A DNA stretch of 64,000 bases from Marinobacterium marinum (GCF_013868415.1 NZ_JACEMT010000051.1:1-64000), one strand, 5' to 3'. Counted from the first letter of the stretch, positions 47,792 through 60,362 are shown. Notes: generated by a model not told the origin, from the sequence alone. Numbers and translations are program-made.

Positions 47792-49153
47792 TTAAAAAGG
47801 CTGATCATCGGCAAAGGTTTTCACCTTCAGGCCCGCCTGTTCCAGCGCTGTAATAAGCGTGTCCGCCTCTTTTGTTTTGACCGCCAGTGCATAGTAGGCG
47901 TCCTCGCCGGTGAGTGGCGCGACCAGGCGGTATCCGTGGGGTGCCAGCCACTGATGGAAGGTGTAGAGCACCTCCCATACCCGTTCGGGGCGGTTCAGCG
48001 TAACCGGGTCTGGTGAAAAGGCATCCTCAATGCCCAGTGTGCGGGCGATCGCCTCACAAAAGCTCAGGGCGCTTTCATCATCCTTCCAGTCCACCTGCAG
48101 GAGGGTTAAGCGGCGGTAGGTGGTCAGCAGCGCCATCTCCCACTGGGCGGCGGCCAGTGCCCCGAGCAGATCTTCGGCCTCGAAGGTATCCTCTTCCCAC
48201 TCTTCGTTCAGCCACTTTAGCAGTGCGTTCCACAGGCAGGCCTGCAGACTTTTGGGCAGGACCGTGACCAGCGACTCGAACAGCGGCTGCCATGGGGCGA
48301 GTAGCTCGGGTGCAGGCTTGCGCTTGGGTGAGCGTTTAGGTGGTTCCGGCAAGGTGGGCTCTTTCAGTGGCGGCAGGATCACCGGTTCGCCACGGTATTG
48401 GGCGCAGGCCTTCATCAGGTCGGTGGGGTAAAACTCGTGGTTTATAAAGCTGCTGTCGTCGATATTCAACGCTGCGACTACAGCGGCGGCAGGGTAACAC
48501 CAGAAGCCTGTCCAATACGGTTGCAGATCCTCTGTTACAGGGTAGCCTTGTCCCGGTATTTTATTTTTCAGCAGTAGCTTTTCCCACTGATCTAGGTAGC
48601 GGGCGATCACGCCGGGGCGTTGTTCCGGCGGCGCATCGAATACCTCATAGAGGTTTTTGTAGACGGGTTTGTGATCGATATCATCAGCTAATGGGCGCGC
48701 GGGGTCATATACGCTCAGGAGACGGTCGATAAAGAGATCATAACCGGCTGACATGGCGCGAGTATTACGTCCGATCTCATCTCGGCTTTCACCCAGAGCA
48801 TGGCCAAGTGCCAGAAGCATACCCACCTTAGTTGGGTTGATAATGTCCATTCTGGCCTTTTCCATCCCACAGGCATAAATGCTCTCCTCCAGAAGACATA
48901 AACGCTCACGGGTCTGCAGGTAGAAAGGACGCAGAGACTCGATACTGTCGCCCCGAAGATAGAGTGAGCGCAAAAGGTCTATGGAAAGGGAACATGACAT
49001 TCTGTAATTAGACACGCGTATGTCTTGGCGACCATTACACTCTTCAATACTTTTTGTAATATACGCTTCACTACAATACGTCTGGGAATTCTCAATCAGC
49101 CACTGAATATAGTTCGTGGTGTCGAGGTCAGTAAAAAATTGATTGGATCTCAT
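47792..49153 (-). CDS. PoNi-like (DUF1911) immunity protein with extension, copy 2
   Basis: Same length (453 aa) as the protein at 45005 and similar along its whole length, including TGFWCYPAAAVVAALNIDDSSF, hinge PPKRSPKRKPAPELLAPWQPL and the C-terminal VKTKEADTLITALEQAGLKV. Differences cluster in the N-terminal quarter and the interdomain parts. A toxin tail ends 16 bp upstream, so this copy once followed a toxin gene. Its downstream neighbour is the truncated DUF1795-like copy. Confidence 0.72.
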   Translation of the reverse strand: MRSNQFFTDLDTTNYIQWLIENSQTYCSEAYITKSIEECNGRQDIRVSNYRMSCSLSIDLLRSLYLRGDSIESLRPFYLQTRERLCLLEESIYACGMEKARMDIINPTKVGMLLALGHALGESRDEIGRNTRAMSAGYDLFIDRLLSVYDPARPLADDIDHKPVYKNLYEVFDAPPEQRPGVIARYLDQWEKLLLKNKIPGQGYPVTEDLQPYWTGFWCYPAAAVVAALNIDDSSFINHEFYPTDLMKACAQYRGEPVILPPLKEPTLPEPPKRSPKRKPAPELLAPWQPLFESLVTVLPKSLQACLWNALLKWLNEEWEEDTFEAEDLLGALAAAQWEMALLTTYRRLTLLQVDWKDDESALSFCEAIARTLGIEDAFSPDPVTLNRPERVWEVLYTFHQWLAPHGYRLVAPLTGEDAYYALAVKTKEADTLITALEQAGLKVKTFADDQPF

Positions 49154-49168
49154 CGTTTATCCTTATCG

Positions 49169-49306
49169 TTAAAACTGATATTCGGAGCCGGCACGGTCCA
49201 CTTTTACCCTTGATGTCGAGCCCGGCACATCATGGATTTCATAGAATTTTGTATTACCGGTGGCGTTGGTACCGCCGTACAGACGCACGACGGTACCACC
49301 TAGATT
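49169..49306 (-). pseudogene. Orphan C-terminal end of a second toxin type
   Basis: About 45 residues, ...VVRLYGGTNATGNTKFYEIH and on to RVKVDRAGSEYQF-stop, directly upstream of PoNi-like copy 2. The open frame extends to 49396 but its first 30 residues look unrelated. A second, shorter copy of the same end is at 49478. The toxin family is not recognised. Confidence 0.5.
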
Positions 49307-49405
49307 CCCAGAACAACCGACACACTTAGACTTAGACAGGAGAGCCAGACTGGCTGTAGGCTGACGAGCTCTCACACAAGCAACCAGGTGCCACATGGGG
49401 AGCCT

Positions 49406-49465
49406 TTACAGCCAGCTGACGCTATCAGAAGTATCAAGATCATCAAAAAAACAGTTTGGCCTCAT
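49406..49465 (-). pseudogene. PoNi-like gene, third copy reduced to 19 codons
   Basis: Begins MRPNCFFDDLDTSDS, matching MRPNRFFTDLDTSAS of the intact genes, with AAGGAAA at good spacing before the ATG, then stops at TAA. Preceded by a toxin tail at 49478, as for copy 2. Confidence 0.65.
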
Positions 49466-49477
49466 TGAGATTTCCTT

Positions 49478-49528
49478 TTAATAGAAACTATACTCTGCAC
49501 CGACTTTATCTACGGTTACACCGGCAAC
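49478..49528 (-). pseudogene. Second orphan end of the PoNi-associated toxin
   Basis: Codons for VAGVTVDKVGAEYSFY-stop resemble the end of the tail at 49169 (SRVKVDRAGSEYQF). Fused at its 5-prime side to the broken immunity gene at 49516. Confidence 0.45.
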
Positions 49529-49840
49529 ATATCCCGAGGAGCGATAAGGAAAAACGGCTCCGGATACTGCTCATCCTCAATGGTGACAGATGCTTCTGTG
49601 AAAAAGGCCTCAGCCTCGTTCTGTTCCAGTAACTGCTTTATCCGGGCCGGCACAAAATTTATGAGTCCCAGGGAAAAATAGTCCAGAAGTCGCCCTTCAG
49701 GCATGCTGTACGTCCTGTTAAAACGAGCATCTTCACCCTTGTAATCTTCCAGCTCAATTTACAGGGATTGGTTGAAGTTCACACTCAGGGTGATTGTAAA
49801 ACCGCCGCCCTGCCAGCCCGGTCCAGACACTGGCGGGATC
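49516..49840 (-). pseudogene. Imm11/Imm43-like immunity gene, broken third copy
   Basis: Two frames together match the middle of the 41427 gene: VWTGLAGRRFYNHPECELQ, then after a one-base insertion in an A run near 49758, MPEGRLLDYFSLGLINFV to RDMLPV. The first 30 or so and last 75 residues are missing. The 3-prime end is fused to a toxin tail. Confidence 0.75.
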
Positions 49841-49915
49841 TCCTCCTTTCTAGAATCCGGGCTGTTTTTTATATATCAGCTCTCGTTTCATTTATTTAGA
49901 TGATTTATCACTCGG

Positions 49916-50254
49916 TTAACCAAAACATTCAGCAGAAACCGGGCCATAGCAGATCATGGCTGTGGACACAGTGGATTCTGAGAAGATCCAATCATTCCAG
50001 TTTTCAATGAGCCAGCCTATGGTCATCACTCTTTCCGGCAGTTTTGTTGCCGGGATTATTCGGAAAGGGTTTATACCTCCCTTGCTGCCAGAAATACGCA
50101 CGATTGAAATCGGGAAGTCACTATCGCCAACCCACTCACCGACCATGAAGACGGCTGTTTCATCACGCCATGAATGATCTCTTAACTTGATTAGCGAGCC
50201 TCTGCGTATGTGTTTTGAAGGAGGTTCATTGATAATATTTTTCCAGTCAAACAT
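49916..50254 (-). CDS. Imm45-like immunity protein
   Basis: Protein of 112 aa. IRRGSLIKLRDHSWRDETAVFMVG, ISGSKGGINPFRII and WLIENWNDWIFSES follow the order of the Imm45 immunity family (RG near the start, WLIENWNKW at the end). ATG 50254 is preferred over GTG 50266. No toxin lies upstream, so it would be an orphan immunity gene. Family assignment is by recalled pattern. Confidence 0.65.
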   Translation of the reverse strand: MFDWKNIINEPPSKHIRRGSLIKLRDHSWRDETAVFMVGEWVGDSDFPISIVRISGSKGGINPFRIIPATKLPERVMTIGWLIENWNDWIFSESTVSTAMICYGPVSAECFG

Positions 50255-50336
50255 GCTGATTATCACTGTATTGAATCATCTAAAAAATGCTATTCGGAAT
50301 GGAGCGGAGCAGTGTTTCCTATGGGGTATCATCAGC

Positions 50337-51113
50337 TCATTTCCAGTCGCGTTCAGGCACTTTGAACAGGGATGCGTCGACACAGGTTGTCTGTAATGAA
50401 AGCAGACGTTTGCTTTGTGCTGATCCATCCTTGTGTCGCATTTCCCAATCCAGTGGTACCGGGCGGCCATAGACTTTCAGGTTGCAGGTGGAAAGGGTTG
50501 TCCCTGTTGCCAGTGTCTGCTGCGCCATCCGGCAGCGAAAACCGGCAACACGAGATGTTTTAGCGTGGCGGGCGGAAGCTTGGGCGATAGGGATCTTGGG
50601 GTTATGGAAACGTGTGACGGCTTGGGTATGTCGGTGGCGTTGGCGTTTTTCACCGGTGCTGGAACGATAGATGTCTGTACCGGTATGCCAGTTTTCCTTT
50701 TCATAGGGAACCCATCGATAGTGGAAATCACCGCTTGCGAGCAGGCCGTCGGGAATGCGACGTTCGCCACTTTCACGCGAGTATTCGTCTCCCTTTTGGC
50801 TGAAATAGAGAGTCGCTTCCCCGCGGCCTCTGAGTTGCAGGTCTGCTCCGCTGCCGTTGGTTTGGAAGGTTGTCTCATGGCGGATGATCATTGCAACGGC
50901 TTCGACCTCGTCGGCGCTACAGGACGGGGCTGCCATTGCCGGGTTGGCGCTGGCTGTCAGAATGCTCAGCAGTACAAAGCGGTATCCGCGCTTGAGAATG
51001 CAAGGTGATGGTAAACAACGCTCGAGCGTGACGATACGCCGGACGAGTGGAATGATTTCGGTGGCGCTTGCGAGGGGCTGCATTGCCTTCGCGGGGTGGG
51101 GTGCCGTATCCAT
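50337..51113 (-). CDS. Hypothetical exported protein
   Basis: Frame of 259 aa starting at ATG 51113, which has GAGGAAAAG upstream. An N-terminal tail of about 43 residues precedes a hydrophobic stretch, YRFVLLSILTASANPAMA-AP, that looks like a signal peptide with an unusually long front. The rest includes LRGRGEATLYFSQKGDEYSR, a basic stretch rich in Arg and His near residue 175, and CNLKVYGRPVPLDWEMRH near the end. No family is recognised. It sits between the toxin array and yidC. Confidence 0.5.
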   Translation of the reverse strand: MDTAPHPAKAMQPLASATEIIPLVRRIVTLERCLPSPCILKRGYRFVLLSILTASANPAMAAPSCSADEVEAVAMIIRHETTFQTNGSGADLQLRGRGEATLYFSQKGDEYSRESGERRIPDGLLASGDFHYRWVPYEKENWHTGTDIYRSSTGEKRQRHRHTQAVTRFHNPKIPIAQASARHAKTSRVAGFRCRMAQQTLATGTTLSTCNLKVYGRPVPLDWEMRHKDGSAQSKRLLSLQTTCVDASLFKVPERDWK

Positions 51114-51213
51114 GGCTCTTTTCCTCGTTGATGCATTGGCATGATAGCGAACATGGCATTCGATTGCATGAGCCTGCGGCGAGTATCTGAGAGTTTGCCG
51201 GATGCCAAAACGC

Positions 51214-51239
51214 AAAAAGGCTCCCGAAGGAGCCTTTTC
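51214..51239 (-). terminator. yidC operon terminator
   Basis: AAAAGGCTCC (51215-51224) and GGAGCCTTTT (51229-51238) form a 10-bp stem with a CGAA loop; on the minus strand a T run follows. It marks the right edge of the accessory region. Confidence 0.9.
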
Positions 51240-51258
51240 TGTGAGGAGGAAGCCAGCG

Positions 51259-52935
51259 TCAGCCTTTTGCTTCGCCTGCCTCGATCTGCTTGTTGATTAC
51301 CCACTGCTGGGCGATCGACAGGATGTTGTTGACCAGCCAGTACAGTACCAGACCTGCCGGGAACCAGAGGAAGAAGAAGGTGAACAGGATCGGCAGCATC
51401 TTCATCATCTTGGCCTGCATGGGGTCAGGCGGGGTCGGGTTCAGCATCTGCTGAATGAACATGGTCACGCCCATCAGGATCGGCAGGATGAAGTATGGGT
51501 CCATCTGCGACAGGTCCTGGATGTAGCCGTAGAAGGGTGCGTGACGCAACTCGACGGATTCCATCAATACCCAGTACAGGGCAATGAATACCGGCATCTG
51601 TACCAGGATCGGCAGACAGCCACCCAGCGGATTGATTTTTTCCTTCTGGTACAGCTTCATCATTTCCTGGGACATCTTCTGGCGGTCGTCGCCATAGAGT
51701 TCCTTCAGACGGGCCATTTCGGGGCCGAACTTGCGCATTTTGGCCATGGACTTGAACGCCTTGGCATTCAGGTGGAACAGTGCGCCCTTGACCAAAATGG
51801 TGATGCCGATAATGGCCAGACCCCAGTTGCCGACGACGGAATGAATCCATTTCAACAGCATGTACAGAGGGGATGCGATCCACCACAGCCAGCCGTAATC
51901 AATGGTCAGATCCAGATTCGGTGCGATTTTTTCCAGCTGTTCTACGTCTTTTGGACCCGCATAGAAGGTAGCACTGACGGTCTGGCTTTGCCCCGGCGCG
52001 ACACTGAAGTTCGGTGACATGAAGCCGACCAGGTACTGGCCGTTGACCTTGCGGGATTCGTAGGTGTATTCGGCACCCGGTGCCGGAATCCAGGCACTGA
52101 GGAAGTAGTGCTGTACCATGGCCACCCAGCCGTCGGGAGTTGTGGCCTTGAAGCGTTCCTCGTCCATATCGTCGAAATCAACTTTCTGATAGTTGTTTTC
52201 AGACGTTGAGAATACGGCGCCCAAATAAGACTGCATGCCCATGGAGGTCTGCTGTGACGGATCGGGAGAACCGTCGCGCTTGATTTGACCGAACAGCACT
52301 GAATCAAAATTTTCGGCTGTGGTGTTGTTGACGATGAAATCAACAACGACCTTGTACTCGCCCTTGGCAAATGTGAAGCGCTTGGTGATCTGAGCGCCGC
52401 TGTCGGCAGTCAGTTTCAGGTCGACAACCAGTGTGTCGCCGTCCAGCACGTATTCAGTCTGCTCACTGGTATACAGCGGCCGAGCACCTGCAGTTGCGTC
52501 CGGGCCATGGGTGCCGATCAGGCCGCTCTGAGCAACATAGGTACGGTTGCTGTTCTGTTCCAGCAATACGAACGGCTGTTCGCTGTTCAATAAGGCGTCG
52601 TGCTGTGGCAGAGCCGCCTGGATGATATCGCCGCCCCGGGGGTCGACCAGCAGGTCCAGCACATCGGTACGGATGTGGATCAGGTTGCCGCTTTCGGCTT
52701 CGGCCTGTACGCCCGCACTGCTGTCAGTAACCGGGATGTCGGCACTGGCAGTGGCATCTGTTGTGGCCTGTGGCAGTTCAGAGGTTTGAGAGTTGCCACT
52801 ATTGTTGGCATAGGCTGAAACGGTAGCTGCCTGCTGCGGTTGCTGGGCAGGACCATAATCGTCATTCCACTGCAGCACCATCAGGTATGAAACCAGTGCC
52901 AAAGCGGCGATCAGTATGACTCGCTGTACATCCAT
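51259..52935 (-). CDS. yidC: Membrane protein insertase YidC
   Basis: Inserts and folds inner-membrane proteins with or without SecYEG; 558 aa, the Gram-negative form. An N-terminal membrane anchor (5-25), a large periplasmic beta-sandwich (about 60-350) and five C-terminal helices, with GNWGLAIIGITILVKGALFHL and QMPVFIALYWVLMESVELR. A low-complexity Ala/Gln/Thr/Ser stretch follows the first helix. It starts 21 bp after rnpA with no room for yidD, which often lies there. Confidence 0.97.
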   Translation of the reverse strand: MDVQRVILIAALALVSYLMVLQWNDDYGPAQQPQQAATVSAYANNSGNSQTSELPQATTDATASADIPVTDSSAGVQAEAESGNLIHIRTDVLDLLVDPRGGDIIQAALPQHDALLNSEQPFVLLEQNSNRTYVAQSGLIGTHGPDATAGARPLYTSEQTEYVLDGDTLVVDLKLTADSGAQITKRFTFAKGEYKVVVDFIVNNTTAENFDSVLFGQIKRDGSPDPSQQTSMGMQSYLGAVFSTSENNYQKVDFDDMDEERFKATTPDGWVAMVQHYFLSAWIPAPGAEYTYESRKVNGQYLVGFMSPNFSVAPGQSQTVSATFYAGPKDVEQLEKIAPNLDLTIDYGWLWWIASPLYMLLKWIHSVVGNWGLAIIGITILVKGALFHLNAKAFKSMAKMRKFGPEMARLKELYGDDRQKMSQEMMKLYQKEKINPLGGCLPILVQMPVFIALYWVLMESVELRHAPFYGYIQDLSQMDPYFILPILMGVTMFIQQMLNPTPPDPMQAKMMKMLPILFTFFFLWFPAGLVLYWLVNNILSIAQQWVINKQIEAGEAKG

Positions 52936-52956
52936 GGTGGTAGAACCATCAGTTTG

Positions 52957-53322
52957 TTATGTGAGCTTTCGGGCTTTTTTGCCGGCACGAGTCCAGCAGC
53001 GCCTGATCATGGCATGCAAATCCGGATTATCAAGACCATCCAGTCCCCTGCGGGCCAGAATAATAATGTCAAGAGCGGGAAGTTGATGCTGGTGCAGGCG
53101 AAACGACTCGCGAATAATACGCCGAACACGGTTGCGTTGCACTGCCCGACGGATATTTTTCTTGGATATGACAAAGCCGATCCGGGGATGACCAAGATCG
53201 TTGGGGCGGGCCAGGATCAGCAGATGCTGGTCTGGTACTTTGACGACCGCACGGTCGAAAACGTATTTGAAATCCCCGCCAGTCAACAAGCGCAACTGGC
53301 GGGGATATCGAAAGTCGGTCAT
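52957..53322 (-). CDS. rnpA: Ribonuclease P protein component
   Basis: Protein subunit of RNase P for tRNA 5-prime maturation; 121 aa. The RNR motif RNRVRRIIRESFRLHQHQL near residue 59 is intact, and FRYPRQLRLLTGGDFKYVF opens the chain. Located directly after rpmH, as in nearly all bacteria. Confidence 0.96.
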   Translation of the reverse strand: MTDFRYPRQLRLLTGGDFKYVFDRAVVKVPDQHLLILARPNDLGHPRIGFVISKKNIRRAVQRNRVRRIIRESFRLHQHQLPALDIIILARRGLDGLDNPDLHAMIRRCWTRAGKKARKLT

Positions 53323-53352
53323 TCAGTCATGCGACCTTATGCAGAGTCTGAA

Positions 53353-53487
53353 TCAAGCAGACAGACGCTTACGACCTTTGGCGCGACGACGGTTCAGAAC
53401 CTGACGACCACCTTTGGTAGCCATGCGAGCACGGAAACCGTGATTACGTTTGCGTTTCAGAACGCTGGGTTGGAATGTTCTTTTCAT
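53353..53487 (-). CDS. rpmH: 50S ribosomal protein L34
   Basis: 44 aa, beginning [20 protein letters not shown] and ending [12 protein letters not shown], the full L34 sequence pattern. ATG 53487 is chosen by homology; the longer frame adds 16 leader residues. Confidence 0.98.
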   Translation of the reverse strand: MKRTFQPSVLKRKRNHGFRARMATKGGRQVLNRRRAKGRKRLSA

Positions 53488-53557
53488 TGCCTCAGTCCTA
53501 CTTACACTGATGTACGTGAGGTGGCTGATATCCACGGGTAAAAAATCAAGACGCGAG

Positions 53558-53586
53558 ATTCTAGGGAATTATTGGTTATATTGCAA
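53558..53586 (-). promoter_or_regulatory. rpmH promoter
   Basis: On the minus strand TTGCAA (53581-53586), a 17-bp spacer and TAGAAT (53558-53563), about 70 bp before the rpmH start. Likely drives rpmH-rnpA-yidC. Confidence 0.7.
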
Positions 53587-53876
53587 ACAGTTTTTGCGGA
53601 TTTCTAGGCTGTTATTTGGGGCAGGCTCATAGTTGTTGTAGGAGGCCCTCGTTGAGGCTGCGGGGGCATATTTTGTGTTTGGTCGGGGGTTGGTGTTTTC
53701 TGTTACTAATCCTGAAAATAAATTTAAAAACATAAGGTTAGTCTGTTGGTAACTCTGAATAAAAGTTGTATTTAAGCTGTTTTAATGTGTTTTTTCCCGT
53801 ATCAGAAGGCTCGGAACTCAGGGTTTTTAAGGCATATCGGATGTTATCCATCTTTTTGCACAAATGGCGCTTTTAC
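53587..53876. other. AT-rich part of the rpmH-dnaA intergenic region
   Basis: No gene is seen. It holds several A/T runs (53705-53790) and a two-mismatch DnaA box, TTATCCATC, at 53844-53852. In Pseudomonas this interval is the origin; here box density is much lower than next to mnmG. Confidence 0.5.
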
Positions 53877-53907
53877 TGTGGATAACCGTCTTTCTAGACG
53901 TTAGAAT
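53877..53907 (+). promoter_or_regulatory. dnaA promoter overlapped by a DnaA box
   Basis: TAGAAT (53902-53907) with TGGATA (53879-53884) 17 bp upstream is a plausible dnaA promoter. A perfect DnaA box, TGTGGATAA (53877-53885), covers the -35, which would give autorepression. Confidence 0.55.
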
Positions 53908-53978
53908 AGACGCTACTTTACGTTTAGCCATGGTCGCCCTTGGAGCTCCGCTGGCTGAGTGGTCAGGAGAGAGGATGG

Positions 53979-55604
53979 ATGTCAGTTGATCTTTGGGAGC
54001 AGTGCCTGAGAGCCTTGCAGCAGGAGTTTCCCTCCCAGCAATTCAACACCTGGATCAGACCTCTGCGTGCACAGGAAAGTGCAAGCAATGAACTGCTGTT
54101 GCTGGCACCCAACCGTTTTGTTCGGGACTGGGTTGCAGATAAGTTCCTGGCACGTATTCAGCAGGCTGTTTGCGAAGCCATTGGCGACATGAGCATTGAA
54201 GTCAGACTGGATGTGGCCGGCCAGGCCGGTGCTGCTTCGGTACCACGCAATCGTACGGCTCCAGGGCGCATGCGTAGCCAGCGTCCATCACCCGAACGGA
54301 TGGTGCCGGCCAGTCAACCCGCCTACATCCCCCCGGAACCGCCGCCGATGACGCCCGCTCCTGCTCCTGCTCCTGCTCCTGCTCAGGCGGGTCGGGCATT
54401 TGAGCCCGAAGCAGTAGTTGATAGGGCTTCGACCAGGGGAAGCATGCCGGAGCCGGACGTCGAGCCGATGGTTGAGCCCACGCCTCAGATGGGCTTCTTT
54501 GATCAGCTGGAACAGCCGGAACCCATGGGAGGATTGTCTTCCATCGGTGGGCGTCGTGTTGATGTCGAAGGTGGTGTACGTCACCAGTCCAATCTGAACC
54601 CGATGTTCACCTTCGAGTCCTTCGTGCAGGGCAAGTCGAACCAGCTGGCGCTGGCGGCTGCGCAGCAGGTTGCGGACAATCCGGGCGGTTCCTATAACCC
54701 GCTGTTCATTTACGGTGGTGTGGGCCTGGGTAAAACCCACTTGATGCATGCGGTGGGTACCGAAATGCTCAAGCGCAACCCGAATGCGCGTATCGTTTAT
54801 TTGCATTCGGAACGCTTTGTGGCGGACATGGTCAAGGCGTTGCAGCTGAACGCGATCAACGACTTCAAGCGTTACTACCGCTCGGTGGATGCGCTGCTGA
54901 TTGATGATATTCAGTTTTTTGCCGGCAAGGAGCGTTCACAGGAAGAGTTCTTCCATACCTTCAACGCCCTGCTGGAAGGCGGTCAGCAGATGATTTTGAC
55001 CAGCGACCGCTACCCGAAAGAGATTCACGGTGTCGAAGAGCGATTGAAGTCGCGTTTTGGCTGGGGGCTGACGGTTGCCATTGAACCACCGGAGCTGGAA
55101 ACCCGTGTCGCCATTCTGATGAAAAAGGCACAGGAAGCACAGGTGAATCTGCCGGATGATGCCGCGTTTTTCCTGGCTCAGAAAATTCGCTCTAACGTTC
55201 GTGAACTCGAAGGTGCTTTGAAGCGTGTGATAGCGAACGCTCACTTCACCGGTAATGCGATTAATACGCCTTTTATCAAGGAATCCCTGAAGGATCTGCT
55301 GGCGTTGCAGGACAAACAGGTTAGTATTGATAACATTCAGCGGGTAGTGGCCGACTATTACAAAATAAAGGTGGCGGATCTGCTCTCCAAGCGTCGCAGT
55401 CGCTCGGTGGCGCGACCGCGCCAGGTAGCGATGAGCCTGGCCAAGGAGCTGACCAACCACAGTTTGCCCGAAATCGGTAATGCTTTCGGTGGTCGAGATC
55501 ATACGACGGTGCTGCATGCCTGTCGCAAGATCAAGGAGCTGCGCGAAACCGATACCGATATTGCTGAAGATTACAAAAACCTGCTGCGTCACCTGACGGC
55601 GTAG
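53979..55604 (+). CDS. dnaA: Chromosomal replication initiator protein DnaA
   Basis: Binds DnaA boxes and opens the origin; 541 aa. Domain I (1-85, [25 protein letters not shown]), a long Pro/Ala-rich domain II including repeated PA pairs near residue 130, AAA+ domain III (Walker [14 protein letters not shown], Walker [10 protein letters not shown]) and domain IV with [17 protein letters not shown] 53979 follows AGGAGAGAGG; the overlapping ATG at 53975 is out of frame. Heads dnaA-dnaN-recF-gyrB. Confidence 0.98.
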   Translation: MSVDLWEQCLRALQQEFPSQQFNTWIRPLRAQESASNELLLLAPNRFVRDWVADKFLARIQQAVCEAIGDMSIEVRLDVAGQAGAASVPRNRTAPGRMRSQRPSPERMVPASQPAYIPPEPPPMTPAPAPAPAPAQAGRAFEPEAVVDRASTRGSMPEPDVEPMVEPTPQMGFFDQLEQPEPMGGLSSIGGRRVDVEGGVRHQSNLNPMFTFESFVQGKSNQLALAAAQQVADNPGGSYNPLFIYGGVGLGKTHLMHAVGTEMLKRNPNARIVYLHSERFVADMVKALQLNAINDFKRYYRSVDALLIDDIQFFAGKERSQEEFFHTFNALLEGGQQMILTSDRYPKEIHGVEERLKSRFGWGLTVAIEPPELETRVAILMKKAQEAQVNLPDDAAFFLAQKIRSNVRELEGALKRVIANAHFTGNAINTPFIKESLKDLLALQDKQVSIDNIQRVVADYYKIKVADLLSKRRSRSVARPRQVAMSLAKELTNHSLPEIGNAFGGRDHTTVLHACRKIKELRETDTDIAEDYKNLLRHLTA

Positions 55605-55632
55605 TGATGGACCTGACAGGGTAGCCAGAATC

Positions 55633-56736
55633 ATGAGACTTGTTATATCCCGCGAAGCGCTCATCAAACCACTGCAGCTGGTCGCTGGTGTTGTGGAGCG
55701 CCGTCAGACACTGCCGGTGCTGTCCAATATCCTTTTGGTGGCTGAGGGTGATCAGTTGTCGCTGACCGGTACTGACCTGGAGGTTGAGCTGGTCGGGCGT
55801 GTACAGCTGGAAGAGCCGGTCGAGGCCGGTTCCGTGACCGTGCCGGCACGCAAACTGATGGATATCTGCAAATCCCTGGCGGATGATGCTCGGATCGAGC
55901 TGGAGCTGTCGGGTCAGAAAATGATGATCAAGTCCGGCCGCAGCCGTTTCAGCCTGTCCACCCTGCCGGCGCACGAGTTCCCCAATGTGGAAGACAGCCC
56001 CGAAACCTTCGAACTGCAGTTGCCGCAGTCCGCTCTGCGTCGTCTGATCGAGCAGACCGGTTTCTCTATGGCGCAACAGGACGTGCGCTATTACCTCAAC
56101 GGCATGCTGCTGGAAATCAAGGATGGCGAGTTGCGCAGTGTGGCGACCGATGGCCACCGTTTGGCGACCTCGGTCAGCCCGGTACAGACTGATGTGACGA
56201 CTCAGCAACAGATCATTGTGCCGCGTAAGGGAATCCTGGAGCTGGCTCGTTTGCTGCAGGGGGGCGAGGAACTGGTCAAGCTGGTGATCGGTGATAACCA
56301 TATCCGTGCCAATGTGGGTGACTTTACTTTCACATCGAAGCTGGTTGATGGCAAGTTCCCGGACTATCAGCGTGTTATTCCGCGTAATGGCGATAAGGAG
56401 CTGCTGGGCGATCGGCAGGAGCTGCGTCAGGTGTTCAGCCGTATTGCCATTCTGTCCAATGAAAAATATCGCGGTGTGCGTCTGACTTTGAATGACGGTT
56501 ATCTTCAGGTCATGGCGAACAACCCCGAGCAGGAGGAAGCGGAAGAGACGGTTGCCGTGGACTACCAGGGCGGTCATCTTGAAATCGGCTTTAACGTAAA
56601 CTACCTCTTGGACGTACTGTCGATTCTCAATGCCGATGTGGTGCGCTTCACCCTGCTGGACTCCAACAGCAGCGCATTGATTCAGAGTCAGGATGAACCT
56701 GAAGCGCTCTACGTTGTCATGCCGATGCGCATGTAA
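55633..56736 (+). CDS. dnaN: DNA polymerase III beta clamp
   Basis: Sliding clamp of 367 aa, the standard length. It begins MRLVISREALIKPLQLVAGV and ends EPEALYVVMPMRM, the usual C-terminal VxPMR motif. TRRQTLPVLSNILL-type and VATDGHRLA motifs are present. Lies 28 bp after dnaA. Confidence 0.98.
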   Translation: MRLVISREALIKPLQLVAGVVERRQTLPVLSNILLVAEGDQLSLTGTDLEVELVGRVQLEEPVEAGSVTVPARKLMDICKSLADDARIELELSGQKMMIKSGRSRFSLSTLPAHEFPNVEDSPETFELQLPQSALRRLIEQTGFSMAQQDVRYYLNGMLLEIKDGELRSVATDGHRLATSVSPVQTDVTTQQQIIVPRKGILELARLLQGGEELVKLVIGDNHIRANVGDFTFTSKLVDGKFPDYQRVIPRNGDKELLGDRQELRQVFSRIAILSNEKYRGVRLTLNDGYLQVMANNPEQEEAEETVAVDYQGGHLEIGFNVNYLLDVLSILNADVVRFTLLDSNSSALIQSQDEPEALYVVMPMRM

Positions 56737-56780
56737 TCTGACCGGGTGCCTGTCCAGGCACCCTGCTCCTCGCATTTTTC

Positions 56781-60307
<3,527 letters not shown>

Positions 60308-60333
60308 CCGGGTCTTCGTATTTCAGCAGACAT

Positions 60334-60362
60334 CAAAAGGCAGCCGAAAGGCTGCTTTTTTT
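60334..60362 (+). terminator. gyrB terminator
   Basis: GCAGCC-GAAA-GGCTGC stem-loop with A run before and seven T after, 27 bp past the gyrB stop. Confidence 0.92.

Noticed and set aside
50433-51008. Plus-strand open frame of 191 codons as an alternative gene
   Set aside because: The minus-strand frame has a better start signal and a signal-like segment; the plus frame is rich in Cys and Gly in mirror fashion. Not fully certain.
53587-53876. Primary oriC upstream of dnaA
   Set aside because: Only one perfect and one poor DnaA box were found there, against many next to mnmG; kept as a secondary possibility.
55531-56775. Minus-strand open frame of 414 codons
   Set aside because: Antisense to dnaN.
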